Source: Sphingosinicella sp. BN140058
GTDB taxonomy: Bacteria > Pseudomonadota > Alphaproteobacteria > Sphingomonadales > Sphingomonadaceae
Assembly (NCBI RefSeq): GCF_004135585.1
Contig: NZ_CP035501.1
Coordinates: forward strand, 2,861,501-2,925,500
Length of the DNA stretch: 64,000 nucleotides
Direction of reading: 5' to 3'
A model generated the notes under the pieces. That model had not been told where the DNA came from. It searched no databases and saw only the letters and a program-made list of their open reading frames with translations. Below, in pieces: positions 52,287 to 61,656 of the stretch (position 1 is the first letter of the stretch; each line of letters opens with the position of its first letter). Made by a program: the position numbers and the translations under genes.

Positions 52287-53876
52287 TCAGCCGCGATCGG
52301 CCTTGTCGACAACGGCGATCGCCAGCGCGTAGCGGCCGATGTCGGTGTTGCGGTCGATGTTGCTGCGCAGCTGGCGCGACAGGCCGGTGACGATCCTCTC
52401 GAAGCGGTCGGCGACTCTCTCGTCGGTCTCGACCTGACCGCGCAGGGTGTCTGATTCGAGGATGAGCTGGGCGGTGGACGCGGTCGCGCCCTCGCCGGTC
52501 AGCGACACCTGAACGGCGCCGGCGCCATGGAACATCGCGAACTCGACCACTTCGGTGACCAGGAAGGCGACGGAGACGGCGACGTCCTGGGTGGCGTAAT
52601 AAGGCTCGAGATCGAGCCGGATCGCCATGTTGGCGGCATTGGCGGGCGCGGTCGCGCGCAGATTGGCGGCGAGCTCCGAGACCAGGGGCTTGAGCGCGAC
52701 CCCGCGATTTTCCTCGAGCTCGGCATAATGGTTGCGGTGGACGACGGCGAGCGCGTCGACCCGGCGCTGGATCGAGGCATAAGCCGCTGCCGCCGCTTCG
52801 TTCGCCGAACCGCGCGAATGGATGTTGAGCAGGGAGGCGACGACCTGGAGGTTGTTCTTGACGCGGTGATGGACCTCGCGGACCAGCCGGGTCTGGCGCT
52901 CGACGGCCGCCTCGAGCTCGGCCTCGTGCCGCGCCACCGTCTGGGCGACGCCTTCGAAGGCGAGGCCGAGTTCGGCGATCTCGCGGGCCGGCGACTTGAT
53001 CCGCGGCAGACCGAAGTCGCGGTCACCCGGCTGGTAGGCCGAGACCAGCCGCTGCATGCGCTTCAACGGCCGGACGAGATAGCGATCGACGACGAACCAG
53101 CCGATCACCGAGGCGCCGAGCCACATCAGCACCGGGAGCAGGATGGTCAGCGCCTCCAGGATCGTGATCGGGACCGCGCTTGCCGACAGATCGAGGCGAA
53201 GCTGCCGATCGGCCACCGGGTGGCTGCCCGAGACGGTGCGGACGAACGGCCCTTGCTCATATTCGTCGCGCAGCACCATGGTGCCGGCGCCGCCCTGCTG
53301 GGCGAGGGTGAGATCGAACGCTTCCGGCGTGCCGGGGATCGCGGTGAGCTTGGAGAGGGTCTCGCGCGAATATTCGGCGACTCCTTCGAGCACGCCGTGA
53401 TCACCGAACACGTAAAGTTGCAGGGCCTCGCCGTCCGGAGTGATTTCGGCTAGGCTGTGGCGGCGCGCGAAGCGGCCTGCGCGGGCCGTCGGTGCGAAGC
53501 CGGGGCTGGCGCAGCGCGGGCGGATTGAATCGGCGAACAGCGCATAGCGGCCAGGCATCGGGCCGTGTTCGAGCCGCTGCAGCGTGCTTTCGCAAATCTT
53601 CGCATTTTGCGGAGCGAGCGCGATCGCCCCGCTGGCGGTGCCGATGGTGATGATGCCGCGGGCGAGGGTGGCGTTGATCCGCTGCGCCTTGACCTCGAGA
53701 CGGCTCAAGGTCTGCTCGGCGCGATCCTGGGTTTTCTGCTGCGCGCTCTGGATCGAGGCCCAGATCGCGATCAGGCCGAGCGGGAGCAGGAAGGTGCTGA
53801 GGATGAACAGCATCTTCACGCCCGTGGACAGGCGTGCGAAGCGAGTCGCGAACCAGCTCTTCAAGGTTTCAGTCAC
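52287..53876 (-). CDS. PhyP-type kinase-like regulator of the general stress response
   Basis: A 529-residue membrane protein: helix 22-42, periplasmic domain of about 190 residues, second helix 243-263, HAMP-like linker, HisKA_2 helix with EVHHRVKNNLQ (H336/H337), then a histidine-kinase-like ATPase domain. In that domain the glutamate of the N-box is kept (E442) but the asparagine is replaced (F446 in EVVEFAMFH), and the glycine-rich boxes are not visible. This fits PhyP, the PhyR-directed regulator described in Sphingomonas, acting chiefly as a phosphatase. It follows nepR by 27 bases on the same strand. Confidence 0.82.
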   Translation of the reverse strand: MTETLKSWFATRFARLSTGVKMLFILSTFLLPLGLIAIWASIQSAQQKTQDRAEQTLSRLEVKAQRINATLARGIITIGTASGAIALAPQNAKICESTLQRLEHGPMPGRYALFADSIRPRCASPGFAPTARAGRFARRHSLAEITPDGEALQLYVFGDHGVLEGVAEYSRETLSKLTAIPGTPEAFDLTLAQQGGAGTMVLRDEYEQGPFVRTVSGSHPVADRQLRLDLSASAVPITILEALTILLPVLMWLGASVIGWFVVDRYLVRPLKRMQRLVSAYQPGDRDFGLPRIKSPAREIAELGLAFEGVAQTVARHEAELEAAVERQTRLVREVHHRVKNNLQVVASLLNIHSRGSANEAAAAAYASIQRRVDALAVVHRNHYAELEENRGVALKPLVSELAANLRATAPANAANMAIRLDLEPYYATQDVAVSVAFLVTEVVEFAMFHGAGAVQVSLTGEGATASTAQLILESDTLRGQVETDERVADRFERIVTGLSRQLRSNIDRNTDIGRYALAIAVVDKADRG

Positions 53877-53903
53877 GGTGTCTGGCCGCAGCTGCGGCGA
53901 GGC

Positions 53904-54113
53904 TCAGCCAAGCTTCCCCAGCAGATCGAGCAGGTCCGGCGGAATGTCCTCGTTGATCGTCTGCTGATAGGCCGCGCGCAGCGCATGGCCGACCTCGGGC
54001 GTGTTCGCACGTTTCTTTCGCGGCTTGGTCTCGTTCGCGCCCTGGGCATCCGGTGACGGTGCCGATTTGCGCCGGCGCTCACCATCCTGTTCGTCTGCGA
54101 AAGTCAAAATCAA
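53904..54113 (-). CDS. nepR: Anti-sigma factor NepR
   Basis: A 69-residue protein. The NepR core VGHALRAAYQQTINEDIPPDL then LDLLGKLG is complete; these helices clamp EcfG or, under stress, PhyR. The N-terminal part is basic and probably disordered. The start appears to be TTG 54113, because no ATG or GTG in frame lies upstream of the core; AGGGGTAA precedes it. A near-consensus EcfG promoter lies at 54257-54281. Confidence 0.85.
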   Translation of the reverse strand: MILTFADEQDGERRRKSAPSPDAQGANETKPRKKRANTPEVGHALRAAYQQTINEDIPPDLLDLLGKLG

Positions 54114-54416
54114 TTACCCCTCACGGCCGGACGCCGCGCCCGCTGCCTAGATAAAAAGAGCATGCCCGAACAAGTAGCCATCCACCGACGGTGTCCGGCG
54201 GCTGGATCAGGCAAGCCCCGCCGCGCGCGAGTTAAGCGCGCACGATTGGCGTTGGAAACAAAAAACTCCGCCATTGGTTCCACCCCTTCAAGCGAGGCGG
54301 GCTCACGGTTTTTACGACCATGGCACCCGCGCTCGTGCCTGTTCCGGGGCGGGGTTGCAAAGCACGTTGCACACTCTCAATACACCCCGGGGAATCGAAT
54401 AGGAGTCGTAACGAAC
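54114..54416. other. Divergent control region between nepR and phyR
   Basis: About 300 bases. A minus-strand EcfG promoter is at 54257-54281. On the plus strand the same palindrome-like sequence gives GGAAA then GGTT after 17 bases, a weaker match that could drive phyR. No gene is seen in it. Confidence 0.6.
54257..54281 (-). promoter_or_regulatory. EcfG-type promoter for nepR
   Basis: Minus strand GGAAC (54281-54277), 16 bases, TGTT (54260-54257); one mismatch from CGTT. Leader to the TTG start about 140 nt. Confidence 0.55.
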
Positions 54417-55211
54417 ATGTCGCTTGGTCAGGATCTCGCCCCCCATCTTCCGTTTCTGCGGCGCTACGCCCGTGCCCTGACGGGGAGCCAGGGCCATGGC
54501 GACGCCTTCGTGCGGGCGACGCTGGAGGCGATCGTCGCCGCGCCGAACGATTTTCCGCGCGACGTCGATCCGCGGCTCGGCCTCTACCGCACGTTCCACG
54601 CAATCTGGTCGTCCGCCAATATCGAGGAGGATCCCGGCGCCGGTTCGGGCGCGGATCCGGAGAGCATCGCCCAGGCCCGGCTCGCCCGCATCACGCCGCT
54701 GTCGCGCCAGGCGCTGCTGCTCACGGCGATGGAGGGCTTCACCCCCGAAGATGCCGGTTACCTGATCGGCGCCCAGCCCGACGAGGTCGAGCGCCTGGTC
54801 GCCGAAGCGCTCGCCGAGATCGAGCGCCAGACCCGCGCCGAAGTGCTGATCATCGAGGACGAGCCGATCATCGCGATGGACATCGAGACCATCGTGCGCG
54901 ATCTCGGCCATTCGGTCACCGGCGTTGCCGTCACCCGCGACGAGGCGGTGGCGCAGGCGCTCGCCCGCCGCCCCGGCCTGGTTCTCGCCGACATTCAGCT
55001 CGCTGACGACAGTTCGGGGATCGACGCGGTGCGCGACATCCTGCAGGAATTCCAGGTGCCGGTGATCTTCATCACCGCCTTCCCGGAGCGCCTGCTGACC
55101 GGCGAGCGGCCGGAGCCGACCTTCCTGATCACCAAGCCCTTCCAGCGCTCGACGGTGAAGGCGGCGATCGCCCAGGCTTTGTTCTTCGATCAGGCGACGA
55201 TCCCCGCCTGA
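54417..55211 (+). CDS. phyR: Response regulator PhyR
   Basis: A 264-residue protein: a sigma-factor-like domain (residues 1-135, LPFLRRYARALTGSQGHGDAF, then LSRQALLLTAMEGFTPEDAGYL) followed by a receiver domain. The receiver has E147/D148 in IIEDEP, phospho-acceptor D192 in LADIQL, T220 in FITAF and K240 in ITKPFQ. On phosphorylation the sigma-like domain captures NepR and frees EcfG. ATG 54417 is divergent from nepR. Confidence 0.95.
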   Translation: MSLGQDLAPHLPFLRRYARALTGSQGHGDAFVRATLEAIVAAPNDFPRDVDPRLGLYRTFHAIWSSANIEEDPGAGSGADPESIAQARLARITPLSRQALLLTAMEGFTPEDAGYLIGAQPDEVERLVAEALAEIERQTRAEVLIIEDEPIIAMDIETIVRDLGHSVTGVAVTRDEAVAQALARRPGLVLADIQLADDSSGIDAVRDILQEFQVPVIFITAFPERLLTGERPEPTFLITKPFQRSTVKAAIAQALFFDQATIPA

Positions 55212-55224
55212 TCCAAATAGTCGC

Positions 55225-55249
55225 GGAACCCCCTCGTTCAGCAGGCGTT
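55225..55249 (+). promoter_or_regulatory. EcfG-type promoter before the 45-residue protein and ecfG
   Basis: GGAAC (55225-55229), 16 bases, CGTT (55246-55249); exact consensus. It implies positive feedback on ecfG. Confidence 0.85.
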
Positions 55250-55280
55250 GCCTACCTGTAACGAGTGGAACCGAGGGACC

Positions 55281-55418
55281 ATGAACGAGGGCGATCCGCA
55301 TATCGACACGACACGGGCACGGCAGGGTGCGACACCGCATATGACGCGGTACATTCTGCCGATCTCGCTCGGGCTCGTCGTGGTCCTGTTCCTGCTCTTG
55401 TTGCTCATCTGGCGCTGA
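55281..55418 (+). CDS. 45-residue single-pass membrane protein in the stress locus
   Basis: A 45-residue protein, MNEGDPHIDTTRARQGATPH then MTRYILPISLGLVVVLFLLL and a final LLIWR. The C-terminal half is one hydrophobic helix. It lies alone between the exact EcfG promoter and ecfG, so it should be induced with ecfG. Start ATG 55281 lies a normal distance from GAGGGA. Too short for routine ORF calling. Function is unknown; a role in membrane anchoring or sensing in the stress response is inferred. Confidence 0.7.
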   Translation: MNEGDPHIDTTRARQGATPHMTRYILPISLGLVVVLFLLLLLIWR

Positions 55419-55469
55419 GCGCCTACATCCTCAGCATAAGGGGGGCGTGCGCTTGCGCGCCCGAGCGGC

Positions 55470-56147
55470 ATGACTTTCACTGTATCTTACCATGACGGGG
55501 CCAGCTTGAGCCATCAGCCTGCATCAGTCGACGAGGTGGACGAGGTTCGGCCCGAACCGGTTCCGCTTCCCGACAACGAGTTCAAGGACCAGCTCGCGCA
55601 GGTCATTCCGCATCTCCGCGCCTTCGGCCGATCCTTGTCGGGAAGCCGCGATCTCGCCGACGATCTCGTCCAGGAGACGCTGCTCAAGGCGTGGGCGGCG
55701 CGCAAGCGTTTCCAGGCGGGCACCAACATGCGTGCCTGGACCTTCATCATCTTGCGCAACCTGTTCCTCAGCCAGATGCGGCGCGCCCGCTTCAAGGGCG
55801 AGTGGGACGAGATCACCGCGTCGAAGATGCTCGCCGCGCCGGCGAGCCAGGACCGCCACGTCGAACTCGGCGACATGCAGCGGGCCCTGCTGCACCTGCC
55901 GCAGCCGCAACGCGAAGCGCTGATCCTGGTCGGCGCCGGCGGCTTCGCCTATGAGGAAGCGGCCGAGATCTGCGGCTGTGCGGTCGGAACGATCAAGAGC
56001 CGGGTCGCCCGCGGCCGGGTGGCGCTCGAAAATCTGCTCGCCGAAGGCAAGTTGCCGTCGCGGCGCGAGCATGCGACCGACGGCAATTCGGCGCTGCAGA
56101 GCATCATGAGCGAGGTCGACGACCTCAGCCGCGACCGCGACCTGTAG
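55470..56147 (+). CDS. ecfG: General stress response sigma factor EcfG
   Basis: A 225-residue ECF sigma factor. Sigma-2 has SGSRDLADDLVQETLLKAWA and NMRAWTFIILRNLFLSQMRR; sigma-4 has LPQPQREALILVGAGGFAYE then EEAAEICGCAVGTIKSRVAR. These match the EcfG (ECF15) group. It directs the general stress response in alphaproteobacteria and is held by NepR. ATG 55470 adds about 30 non-conserved residues; a TTG at 55506 is an alternative. Followed after 11 bases by a 14-bp hairpin. Confidence 0.95.
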   Translation: MTFTVSYHDGASLSHQPASVDEVDEVRPEPVPLPDNEFKDQLAQVIPHLRAFGRSLSGSRDLADDLVQETLLKAWAARKRFQAGTNMRAWTFIILRNLFLSQMRRARFKGEWDEITASKMLAAPASQDRHVELGDMQRALLHLPQPQREALILVGAGGFAYEEAAEICGCAVGTIKSRVARGRVALENLLAEGKLPSRREHATDGNSALQSIMSEVDDLSRDRDL

Positions 56148-56617
56148 AGCCTGATCATCTCGGGTCGAAGCGTTCCGCTTCGACCCGAGGGGTGGTTCAT
56201 GCGCCGAAACGGGAACGTGAGCATCGGCATTGGGCCAGGCTGATTCAGCCCGTCTCGATCGTGTTCCTTGCGGCGGTGGCCGGACCTTCTGCTACCCGTC
56301 AGCACGCTGCCGCTCCGTCCCGTACGGGGCGGCAGCCGTGCGTCTCCTTTCCGCGAAGGCCGACAGGGATTTCGCTCCAGGCGCAACTTCGTCGTCCGCG
56401 CGTTTCGCCGCCGTGGCGCGGACCGGAGAGCTGCGCCGCCGCAAATTCGCTAGGCCGGCGCCGCAAAATGTGTAATTACCTGTCCCCGGGGGATTTTATG
56501 AGCGCATGTGCCGCGCTTCCGGGGGGAATAGGCCATGCTTCTTCGCGATCACGGCATTCGCTCGGTCTCCCGACGCCAGGCCCGTTCGGGCCACGCTCTT
56601 TTTCGGGACTCTCGCCG
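56148..56617. other. Intergenic region after ecfG
   Basis: About 470 bases. Starts with the 14-bp hairpin. Only non-family open frames follow; no promoter or RNA feature is convincing. Confidence 0.5.
56159..56189 (+). terminator. Hairpin after ecfG, conserved with that at 61475
   Basis: CTCGGGTCGAAGCG pairs perfectly with CGCTTCGACCCGAG around a TTC loop. The same opening CCTGATCnTCTCGGGTCG is found after the adhesin gene. Confidence 0.7.
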
Positions 56618-57061
56618 ATGACTCGCCTCCAGAACAGCCATTCGACTTCACGCCGCGCCTTCATCGCCGGAGCGGCCGCGGGCGCCGCGGCGCTCGGCGC
56701 CGGCAAGGCCGCGGCGCTGGTCGGCACGCCTGCCAGCGGCGCGGAGTGCGGATCCGGAGCGCTGCCAGATCTCGCCACCGCCGATGTCGACACCTGGTCG
56801 GACCAGATCGGCCGCGCGTTCAGCGTCGAGACTGCGGCGGGTGCGATCTCCCTGCTGCTGGTCAGCGTGGCACCGGGTCGGGCCGCCGGCCCGCATGCCG
56901 GGCCGGGCGTGCGCACGCGCGCCTTCACCGTGACGTTCAAGGCGGCCGCGGAGGTTCCCGCCGACCGGACCTATGTCGTCCGGCCGGCGCACGGCGGCGC
57001 CCTGCCGATCCATTTCAGCCCCGCCGCCGAGCCGGGAAAGATCGTTGCGCTGTTCGCCTGA
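56618..57061 (+). CDS. Tat-exported DUF6916-like protein
   Basis: A 147-residue protein with a twin-arginine signal (TSRRAFIAGAAAG, residues 12-24). The mature domain has GRAFSVETAAGAISLLLVSV, then RTRAFTVTFKAAAEVPADRTY and a final short beta-strand (LPIHFSP), a pattern that resembles DUF6916 proteins. Function is unknown. It is the nearest clear client of the TatABC genes in the window along with the mannanase. It is followed by the oxygenase gene after 74 bases. Confidence 0.7.
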   Translation: MTRLQNSHSTSRRAFIAGAAAGAAALGAGKAAALVGTPASGAECGSGALPDLATADVDTWSDQIGRAFSVETAAGAISLLLVSVAPGRAAGPHAGPGVRTRAFTVTFKAAAEVPADRTYVVRPAHGGALPIHFSPAAEPGKIVALFA

Positions 57062-57135
57062 CGGCATCGCGCGGTGCCGCGTGTCGGTGGCGCGGGCGGC
57101 GACCGGCGCCTGAGCGCCGCAGCGACGGGGCCGGC

Positions 57136-57678
57136 ATGCTGCCATTTTGGGAGAAAGCCGAGGCGCTGAGCAGCGCGGAATGCGCGCGGGCGATCGCGCT
57201 CGCCGGGGGCGACGCGCTGCGGCCGGCGGAGGTGCACGGCCAGCATGGCTATGCGCCCAACCCGCATGTTCGCGACGTCGCTACCTCCTTTCACCCGCGT
57301 GCGCCCGAGACCGACTGGCTCTACGCGCGCGTCGACGGGCTCTTCGCGGAAGCGGCGGCGCACCTCGACATCGCGATACTTCCGATGGCCGAGGACCTCC
57401 AGATCCTGCGCTACGGGCCGGGCAACCACTTCCAGATGTGGCACAGCGATGCCGGCCACGATCTTCGCGGCCGCCGCGCTCTGTCGATCTCGATCGAACT
57501 GTCCGACGCGGCCGATTATGGCGGCGGCGATCTCGAACTGGTTCCGCACGCGCTGGGACGGACGCGGCCGCCGCGTCGCGGGGCCGCTCGGATCTTTCCG
57601 TCACAGGCGCTGCATCGGGTCACTCCGGTGATACGGGGCGTCCGCTGGGCGCTGGTCAACTGGGCGGGCGCGGCCTGA
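57136..57678 (+). CDS. 2OG-Fe(II) oxygenase (prolyl 4-hydroxylase-like)
   Basis: A 180-residue double-stranded beta-helix oxygenase. The metal ligands are the H and D of WHSDAGH and the later H of ALHRVTPV, and the 2-oxoglutarate-binding arginine lies in GVRWALVNW. Close in pattern to prolyl 4-hydroxylase domain proteins and PKHD-type hydroxylases. The target is unknown; bacterial members modify translation factors or small molecules. The ATG at 57136 is supported by family alignment. Confidence 0.85.
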   Translation: MLPFWEKAEALSSAECARAIALAGGDALRPAEVHGQHGYAPNPHVRDVATSFHPRAPETDWLYARVDGLFAEAAAHLDIAILPMAEDLQILRYGPGNHFQMWHSDAGHDLRGRRALSISIELSDAADYGGGDLELVPHALGRTRPPRRGAARIFPSQALHRVTPVIRGVRWALVNWAGAA

Positions 57679-57927
57679 TCCGCAGCGGCTGCGGCCTTGC
57701 GGCGCTCGTCGTCCGCCGGCCCACCTCGAGTCGACATCGAACGTGCACAGTTTTCCTTCGCTACCGAACAGTTCCGCCGCGCCGGCAAAAAGATAACAGT
57801 TATGTGAACGGTTTAACTGCCAAGGCCCCGACTCGAAAACGACTTTCCGCCCCGATGAATCCGTGACATCAATGTCGGGTCGGGGACTCGCACGCGGTGC
57901 GAGCAACTATGTTATGGGGGTCGAAAC

Positions 57928-60900
57928 ATGCCTGCATCCAGTCTCTTTCCGGATCAACAGCTTTGGGTGGCCGGCAGCGGCGGCGGGGAAGCGATCCACA
58001 TCATCAGTGCCGACTCCACCGTCAGCGGCGGGACTTCGGGCTACGATCTCTCGACCATCCTGGCAGGCAATCCCAACCTGAATGCACCGCGCGACATCGT
58101 TCTCGATACCGTCAACGATCGCTTCTTCTTCGTCGATTCCGACGTGACCAGCGGCGACAACCGCATCTATCAGGGCAGCATCTCGCAGGTGCTGGCCAAT
58201 CCGGGTGCGCCGGCGCTCACCATTCTCTACGAGGATAACGGCATCGATGCGGATGCCAGCATGCGCACGCTTTCGGTCGATACCGAAAACGACATCATCT
58301 ATTTCGACAACGGCACCACGTTCAACAAGATCGGCTACGACGCGCCGCTGCAGACGGCGACAATGCTCGCCGATCTCGGGCCCGGCAATTTCATCACCCA
58401 GGTGACGATCGACTATGTTCATGGCGAGGTTTACCTGGCCAGCAGCCGGGTCGACAGCTTCTTCGGGGTGGATTTCGTCGAGGACAATTTCATCTATCAG
58501 GCGACGGGCTTGAGCGCTGCTTCGACCAGCCTCGCGTTCAATCCGCTGGTCTTCTCGCCCAATGACGCCGCTTATGGCGATCCCGACATCCCCGTCATTC
58601 CCGGCGCCTTCCCGGTCGAACATGGCACGATACGGGGCATCGACATCGATCCGGTCACCCGCACGCTCTACATCACCACCGGGACGGTCAACGTCGACAG
58701 CAGCACCGACCAGGATTTCTCGGAGATAACGACCTATTATGGCGGGATCTTCTCCTATTCCGTCGCCGCCAACCCGAGCGGCGCCTATGGAACCGTGTTC
58801 CAGCAGGACGGAGTCAACGGGCCGACCGGACAGCTTTATTATACCGAGGTCGATCCGGCGACGAGCCGTTATTACGTCGTCGACGAAACCAACGGCCAGA
58901 TCTGGCAGGGCAGCACCGCCGGCGGCACGCCGACCCTGTTCGCGACGCTGCCGGCGGGCATGACCCCGCAGGGCCTGGAACTGATCAGCGCCCCGGTGCT
59001 CACCGGCGTCGCCACCGGCGGGGCTGCGGTCGAGAGCGCAGGCGCCGGGTCGGGGCAGAGCAGCGCAGCGGCGGCGCTCGCGGCGATCGACGTGTTCGAC
59101 ATCGACACCGCCGGACAGAGCGACCAGCTCGCCGGTGCACGGGTCCGCATCTCGGCCGGCTTCGGCACCAGCCCCGGCGCGACGGAGCTGCTGACGATCA
59201 ACGGCGCGACCAGCGGCACGATCAACGGCATCGCCTACGGCTATGACGACGCCACCGGCCTGCTCACGCTGAGCGGAGTCGCGAGCTTCGACGATTACGA
59301 GGCGGCGCTGTCGCTCGTCGCCTACTCGATCAGCGGCGACAATCCCGATGATTACGGCGCCAGCCCGACCCGCACCCTGTCCTACCAGACCTTCGATGGG
59401 CTGCTGTACAGCGACACCGTCGAGGCGACCGTTGCGGTGGTCGACACCAACGATGCCCCGGTCGCACCTGCCACCGGCACGGTCAGCACGATCGAGGGAT
59501 CGCCGTCGGCCGCTCAGGCGATCGGCGCGAGCGACGTCGACAGCCTGGCTCTGAGCTATGCCGAAAAGCCCGGCTTCGCCGCCGCCCATGGCGACGTGAC
59601 GTTCGATCAGGCGAACGGCACCTACACCTACACGCCGGACCCGGACTATAGCGGAGCCGACAGCTTCACCATCCTGATCTCCGACGGCGAGGGCGGCACC
59701 GCGGAGCAGGTGGTCACCGTCACCGTCATCTCGACCAACGACGATCCGACCGCGCCGGCGGCCGCAAACGTGACCACCGCCGAAGATACCGCGTCGGCGG
59801 CGCAGGCGATCGGGGCGAGCGATCCCGACGGCGATCCGCTGACCTATTCGGTGAAACCCGGCTTCGCGCCCGCGCACGGCACCGTCAGCTTCGATCAGGC
59901 GAACGGCACCTACACCTACACGCCGGCCGCCAATTATAACGGGAGCGACAGCTTCACCATCCTGATCGACGACGGCCAGGGCGGCACCGCCGAGCAGAGC
60001 GTCTCGGTCACGGTCACCCCGGTCAACGACGCGCCGACCGCGCCGTCGAGCGGCTCCGTGACCACTGCCGAGGATGCCGCCTCGGCCGCGCAGGCGATCG
60101 GTGCCAGCGACATTGAAGGCGACAGTCTCTCCTACACGGTGAAAACGGGCTTCGGCCCGGCACACGGCAGCGTCAGCTTCGACCAGGCCGCGGGCACCTA
60201 CACCTACACGCCAGCCGCGAACTACAACGGATCGGACAGCTTCACCATCCTGGTCAGCGACGGCCATGGCGGCACCGCGGAGCAGGTGGTCTCGGTGACG
60301 GTGACTCCGGTCAACGACGCGCCGACCGCGCCGTCCACAGGATCGGTAACCACCGCCGAGGACAGTCCCTCTGCAGCGAGGCCGATCAACGCCAGCGACG
60401 TCGACGGCGACACGCTCACCTACAGCGTCAAGCCGGGCTTCGCGCCCGCCCACGGCAGCGTCAGCTTCAATCAGGCGGCGGGAACCTACACCTACACGCC
60501 TGCGGCCAATTACAATGGCGCCGACAGCTTCACGATCAGGGTCGACGATGGCCATGGCGGCATCGTCGAACAGGCGATCGCCGTCACCGTCACGCCGGCA
60601 AACGACGCGCCGACCGGCGTCACCGGGACGCTCGAGGTCGAGGAATTCCCCAACAACGGCACAGTGGTCGGGACGGTCGTCGCGCAGGATCCGGACAGCA
60701 GCAGCTTCACCTACAGCCTCGTCAACGATGCCGGCGGCCGCTTCGACATCAGCAGCTCCGGCGTGGTCACCGTCGAGAACGGGCTGCTGATCGATTACGA
60801 GCAGCAGAGCAGCCATACCATCCGGGTCCAGGTCAACGACGGCCAGGGCGGCGTGTCGCAATTCGACATGGTGGTGGCGGTCGAGGACGATCATGGCGAG

Positions 60901-61449
60901 TTCGTGATCGGAGACGGTGCCGCCAATAATATGCTCGGCGGCATCGAAACCGACATCTTCGTCGGCGGCCTCGGCAACGACACGCTGAACGGGGCCGGCG
61001 GCAACGACGTCATCGCCGGCGACAACGGCCTGTTCGAAACCGCGGCCGACGGCAACGACATCCTGTCCGGCGGCGCCGGCAACGACATCCTTACCGGCAA
61101 CGGCGGCAACGATCAGCTGAACGGCGGCACCGGGCTCGACCAGCTGCTCGGCGGCAGCGGTAACGACCGGATCGACGGCGGCGACGATGCCGACCAGCTG
61201 ACCGGCGACGCCGGGAACGACGTGTTCGTCTTCCGCAAGGGGGAGGCGCATGGCGACGTGATCACCGACTTCGACGGCAATGGCCGCTTCGCCGGCGATT
61301 CCATCGTCCTCCAGGGCTATGCCGCCGGCACCAGCTTCAGCCACGTCAACGGCGACGTGTGGAAGATCAACGACCATGGCTTCGTCGAATATGTGACGAT
61401 CCAGGGACCGGGCACCGTCCATTCGACGGACTTCGTCTTCGTACCCTGA
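57928..61449 (+). CDS. Large repeat/RTX adhesin-like protein (type I secretion client)
   Basis: A 1173-residue protein without a signal peptide. Residues 1-500 form a beta-propeller-like region ([32 protein letters not shown]). Then come four 96-residue Ig-like (Big_9/tandem-95) repeats of exactly 288 bp, each ending with a [20 protein letters not shown] strand. A cadherin-like domain follows ([20 protein letters not shown]), then calcium-binding RTX nonapeptides ([19 protein letters not shown] and others, residues about 1010-1090) and a C-terminal secretion domain ([17 protein letters not shown]). It should be exported by a type I system, and the secretion genes are not in the window. Likely surface adhesin or biofilm protein. 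Confidence 0.9.
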   Translation: MPASSLFPDQQLWVAGSGGGEAIHIISADSTVSGGTSGYDLSTILAGNPNLNAPRDIVLDTVNDRFFFVDSDVTSGDNRIYQGSISQVLANPGAPALTILYEDNGIDADASMRTLSVDTENDIIYFDNGTTFNKIGYDAPLQTATMLADLGPGNFITQVTIDYVHGEVYLASSRVDSFFGVDFVEDNFIYQATGLSAASTSLAFNPLVFSPNDAAYGDPDIPVIPGAFPVEHGTIRGIDIDPVTRTLYITTGTVNVDSSTDQDFSEITTYYGGIFSYSVAANPSGAYGTVFQQDGVNGPTGQLYYTEVDPATSRYYVVDETNGQIWQGSTAGGTPTLFATLPAGMTPQGLELISAPVLTGVATGGAAVESAGAGSGQSSAAAALAAIDVFDIDTAGQSDQLAGARVRISAGFGTSPGATELLTINGATSGTINGIAYGYDDATGLLTLSGVASFDDYEAALSLVAYSISGDNPDDYGASPTRTLSYQTFDGLLYSDTVEATVAVVDTNDAPVAPATGTVSTIEGSPSAAQAIGASDVDSLALSYAEKPGFAAAHGDVTFDQANGTYTYTPDPDYSGADSFTILISDGEGGTAEQVVTVTVISTNDDPTAPAAANVTTAEDTASAAQAIGASDPDGDPLTYSVKPGFAPAHGTVSFDQANGTYTYTPAANYNGSDSFTILIDDGQGGTAEQSVSVTVTPVNDAPTAPSSGSVTTAEDAASAAQAIGASDIEGDSLSYTVKTGFGPAHGSVSFDQAAGTYTYTPAANYNGSDSFTILVSDGHGGTAEQVVSVTVTPVNDAPTAPSTGSVTTAEDSPSAARPINASDVDGDTLTYSVKPGFAPAHGSVSFNQAAGTYTYTPAANYNGADSFTIRVDDGHGGIVEQAIAVTVTPANDAPTGVTGTLEVEEFPNNGTVVGTVVAQDPDSSSFTYSLVNDAGGRFDISSSGVVTVENGLLIDYEQQSSHTIRVQVNDGQGGVSQFDMVVAVEDDHGEFVIGDGAANNMLGGIETDIFVGGLGNDTLNGAGGNDVIAGDNGLFETAADGNDILSGGAGNDILTGNGGNDQLNGGTGLDQLLGGSGNDRIDGGDDADQLTGDAGNDVFVFRKGEAHGDVITDFDGNGRFAGDSIVLQGYAAGTSFSHVNGDVWKINDHGFVEYVTIQGPGTVHSTDFVFVP
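59449..60600 (+). repeat. Four tandem 288-bp repeats in the adhesin gene
   Basis: Units start at 59449, 59737, 60025 and 60313, all exactly 288 bases apart; each begins in frame with an AAC codon (N-D-A/D-P). The next copy of the phrase at 60601 opens the cadherin-like domain. Confidence 0.95.
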
Positions 61450-61474
61450 GGCCCGTACCGCACGCCTGATCTTC

Positions 61475-61503
61475 TCGGGTCGGAGCTGTCAGCTCCGACC
61501 CGA
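61475..61503 (+). terminator. Hairpin after the adhesin gene
   Basis: TCGGGTCGGAGCT pairs perfectly with AGCTCCGACCCGA around a GTC loop, 25 bases after the stop. Same leading sequence as the one after ecfG. Confidence 0.7.
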
Positions 61504-61656
61504 AGCCGGCACCAGGCACCACCTCGAGCATCATCCACGGTCAGGTCGGTTCCGCCTGACCCGATCCCCTTCAAGCCGAGCCGGCGCGAGGCCATCGTCC
61601 GAGCCGCGGAGCAACGAGCCGAGCGGCAGGAAGGCGCCCCCGCCGACGGCGCCGTC

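Noticed and set aside
52061..52390. 109-residue Arg-rich frame from ATG 52061
   Set aside because: Composition is that of a shadow frame; the GTG frame two bases later has the better ribosome spacing.
57907..61422. 1171-residue minus-strand open frame antisense to the adhesin
   Set aside because: It mirrors the adhesin frame; its composition (Asp/Arg/Val/Ala-rich) is the antisense shadow of a high-GC repeat gene.
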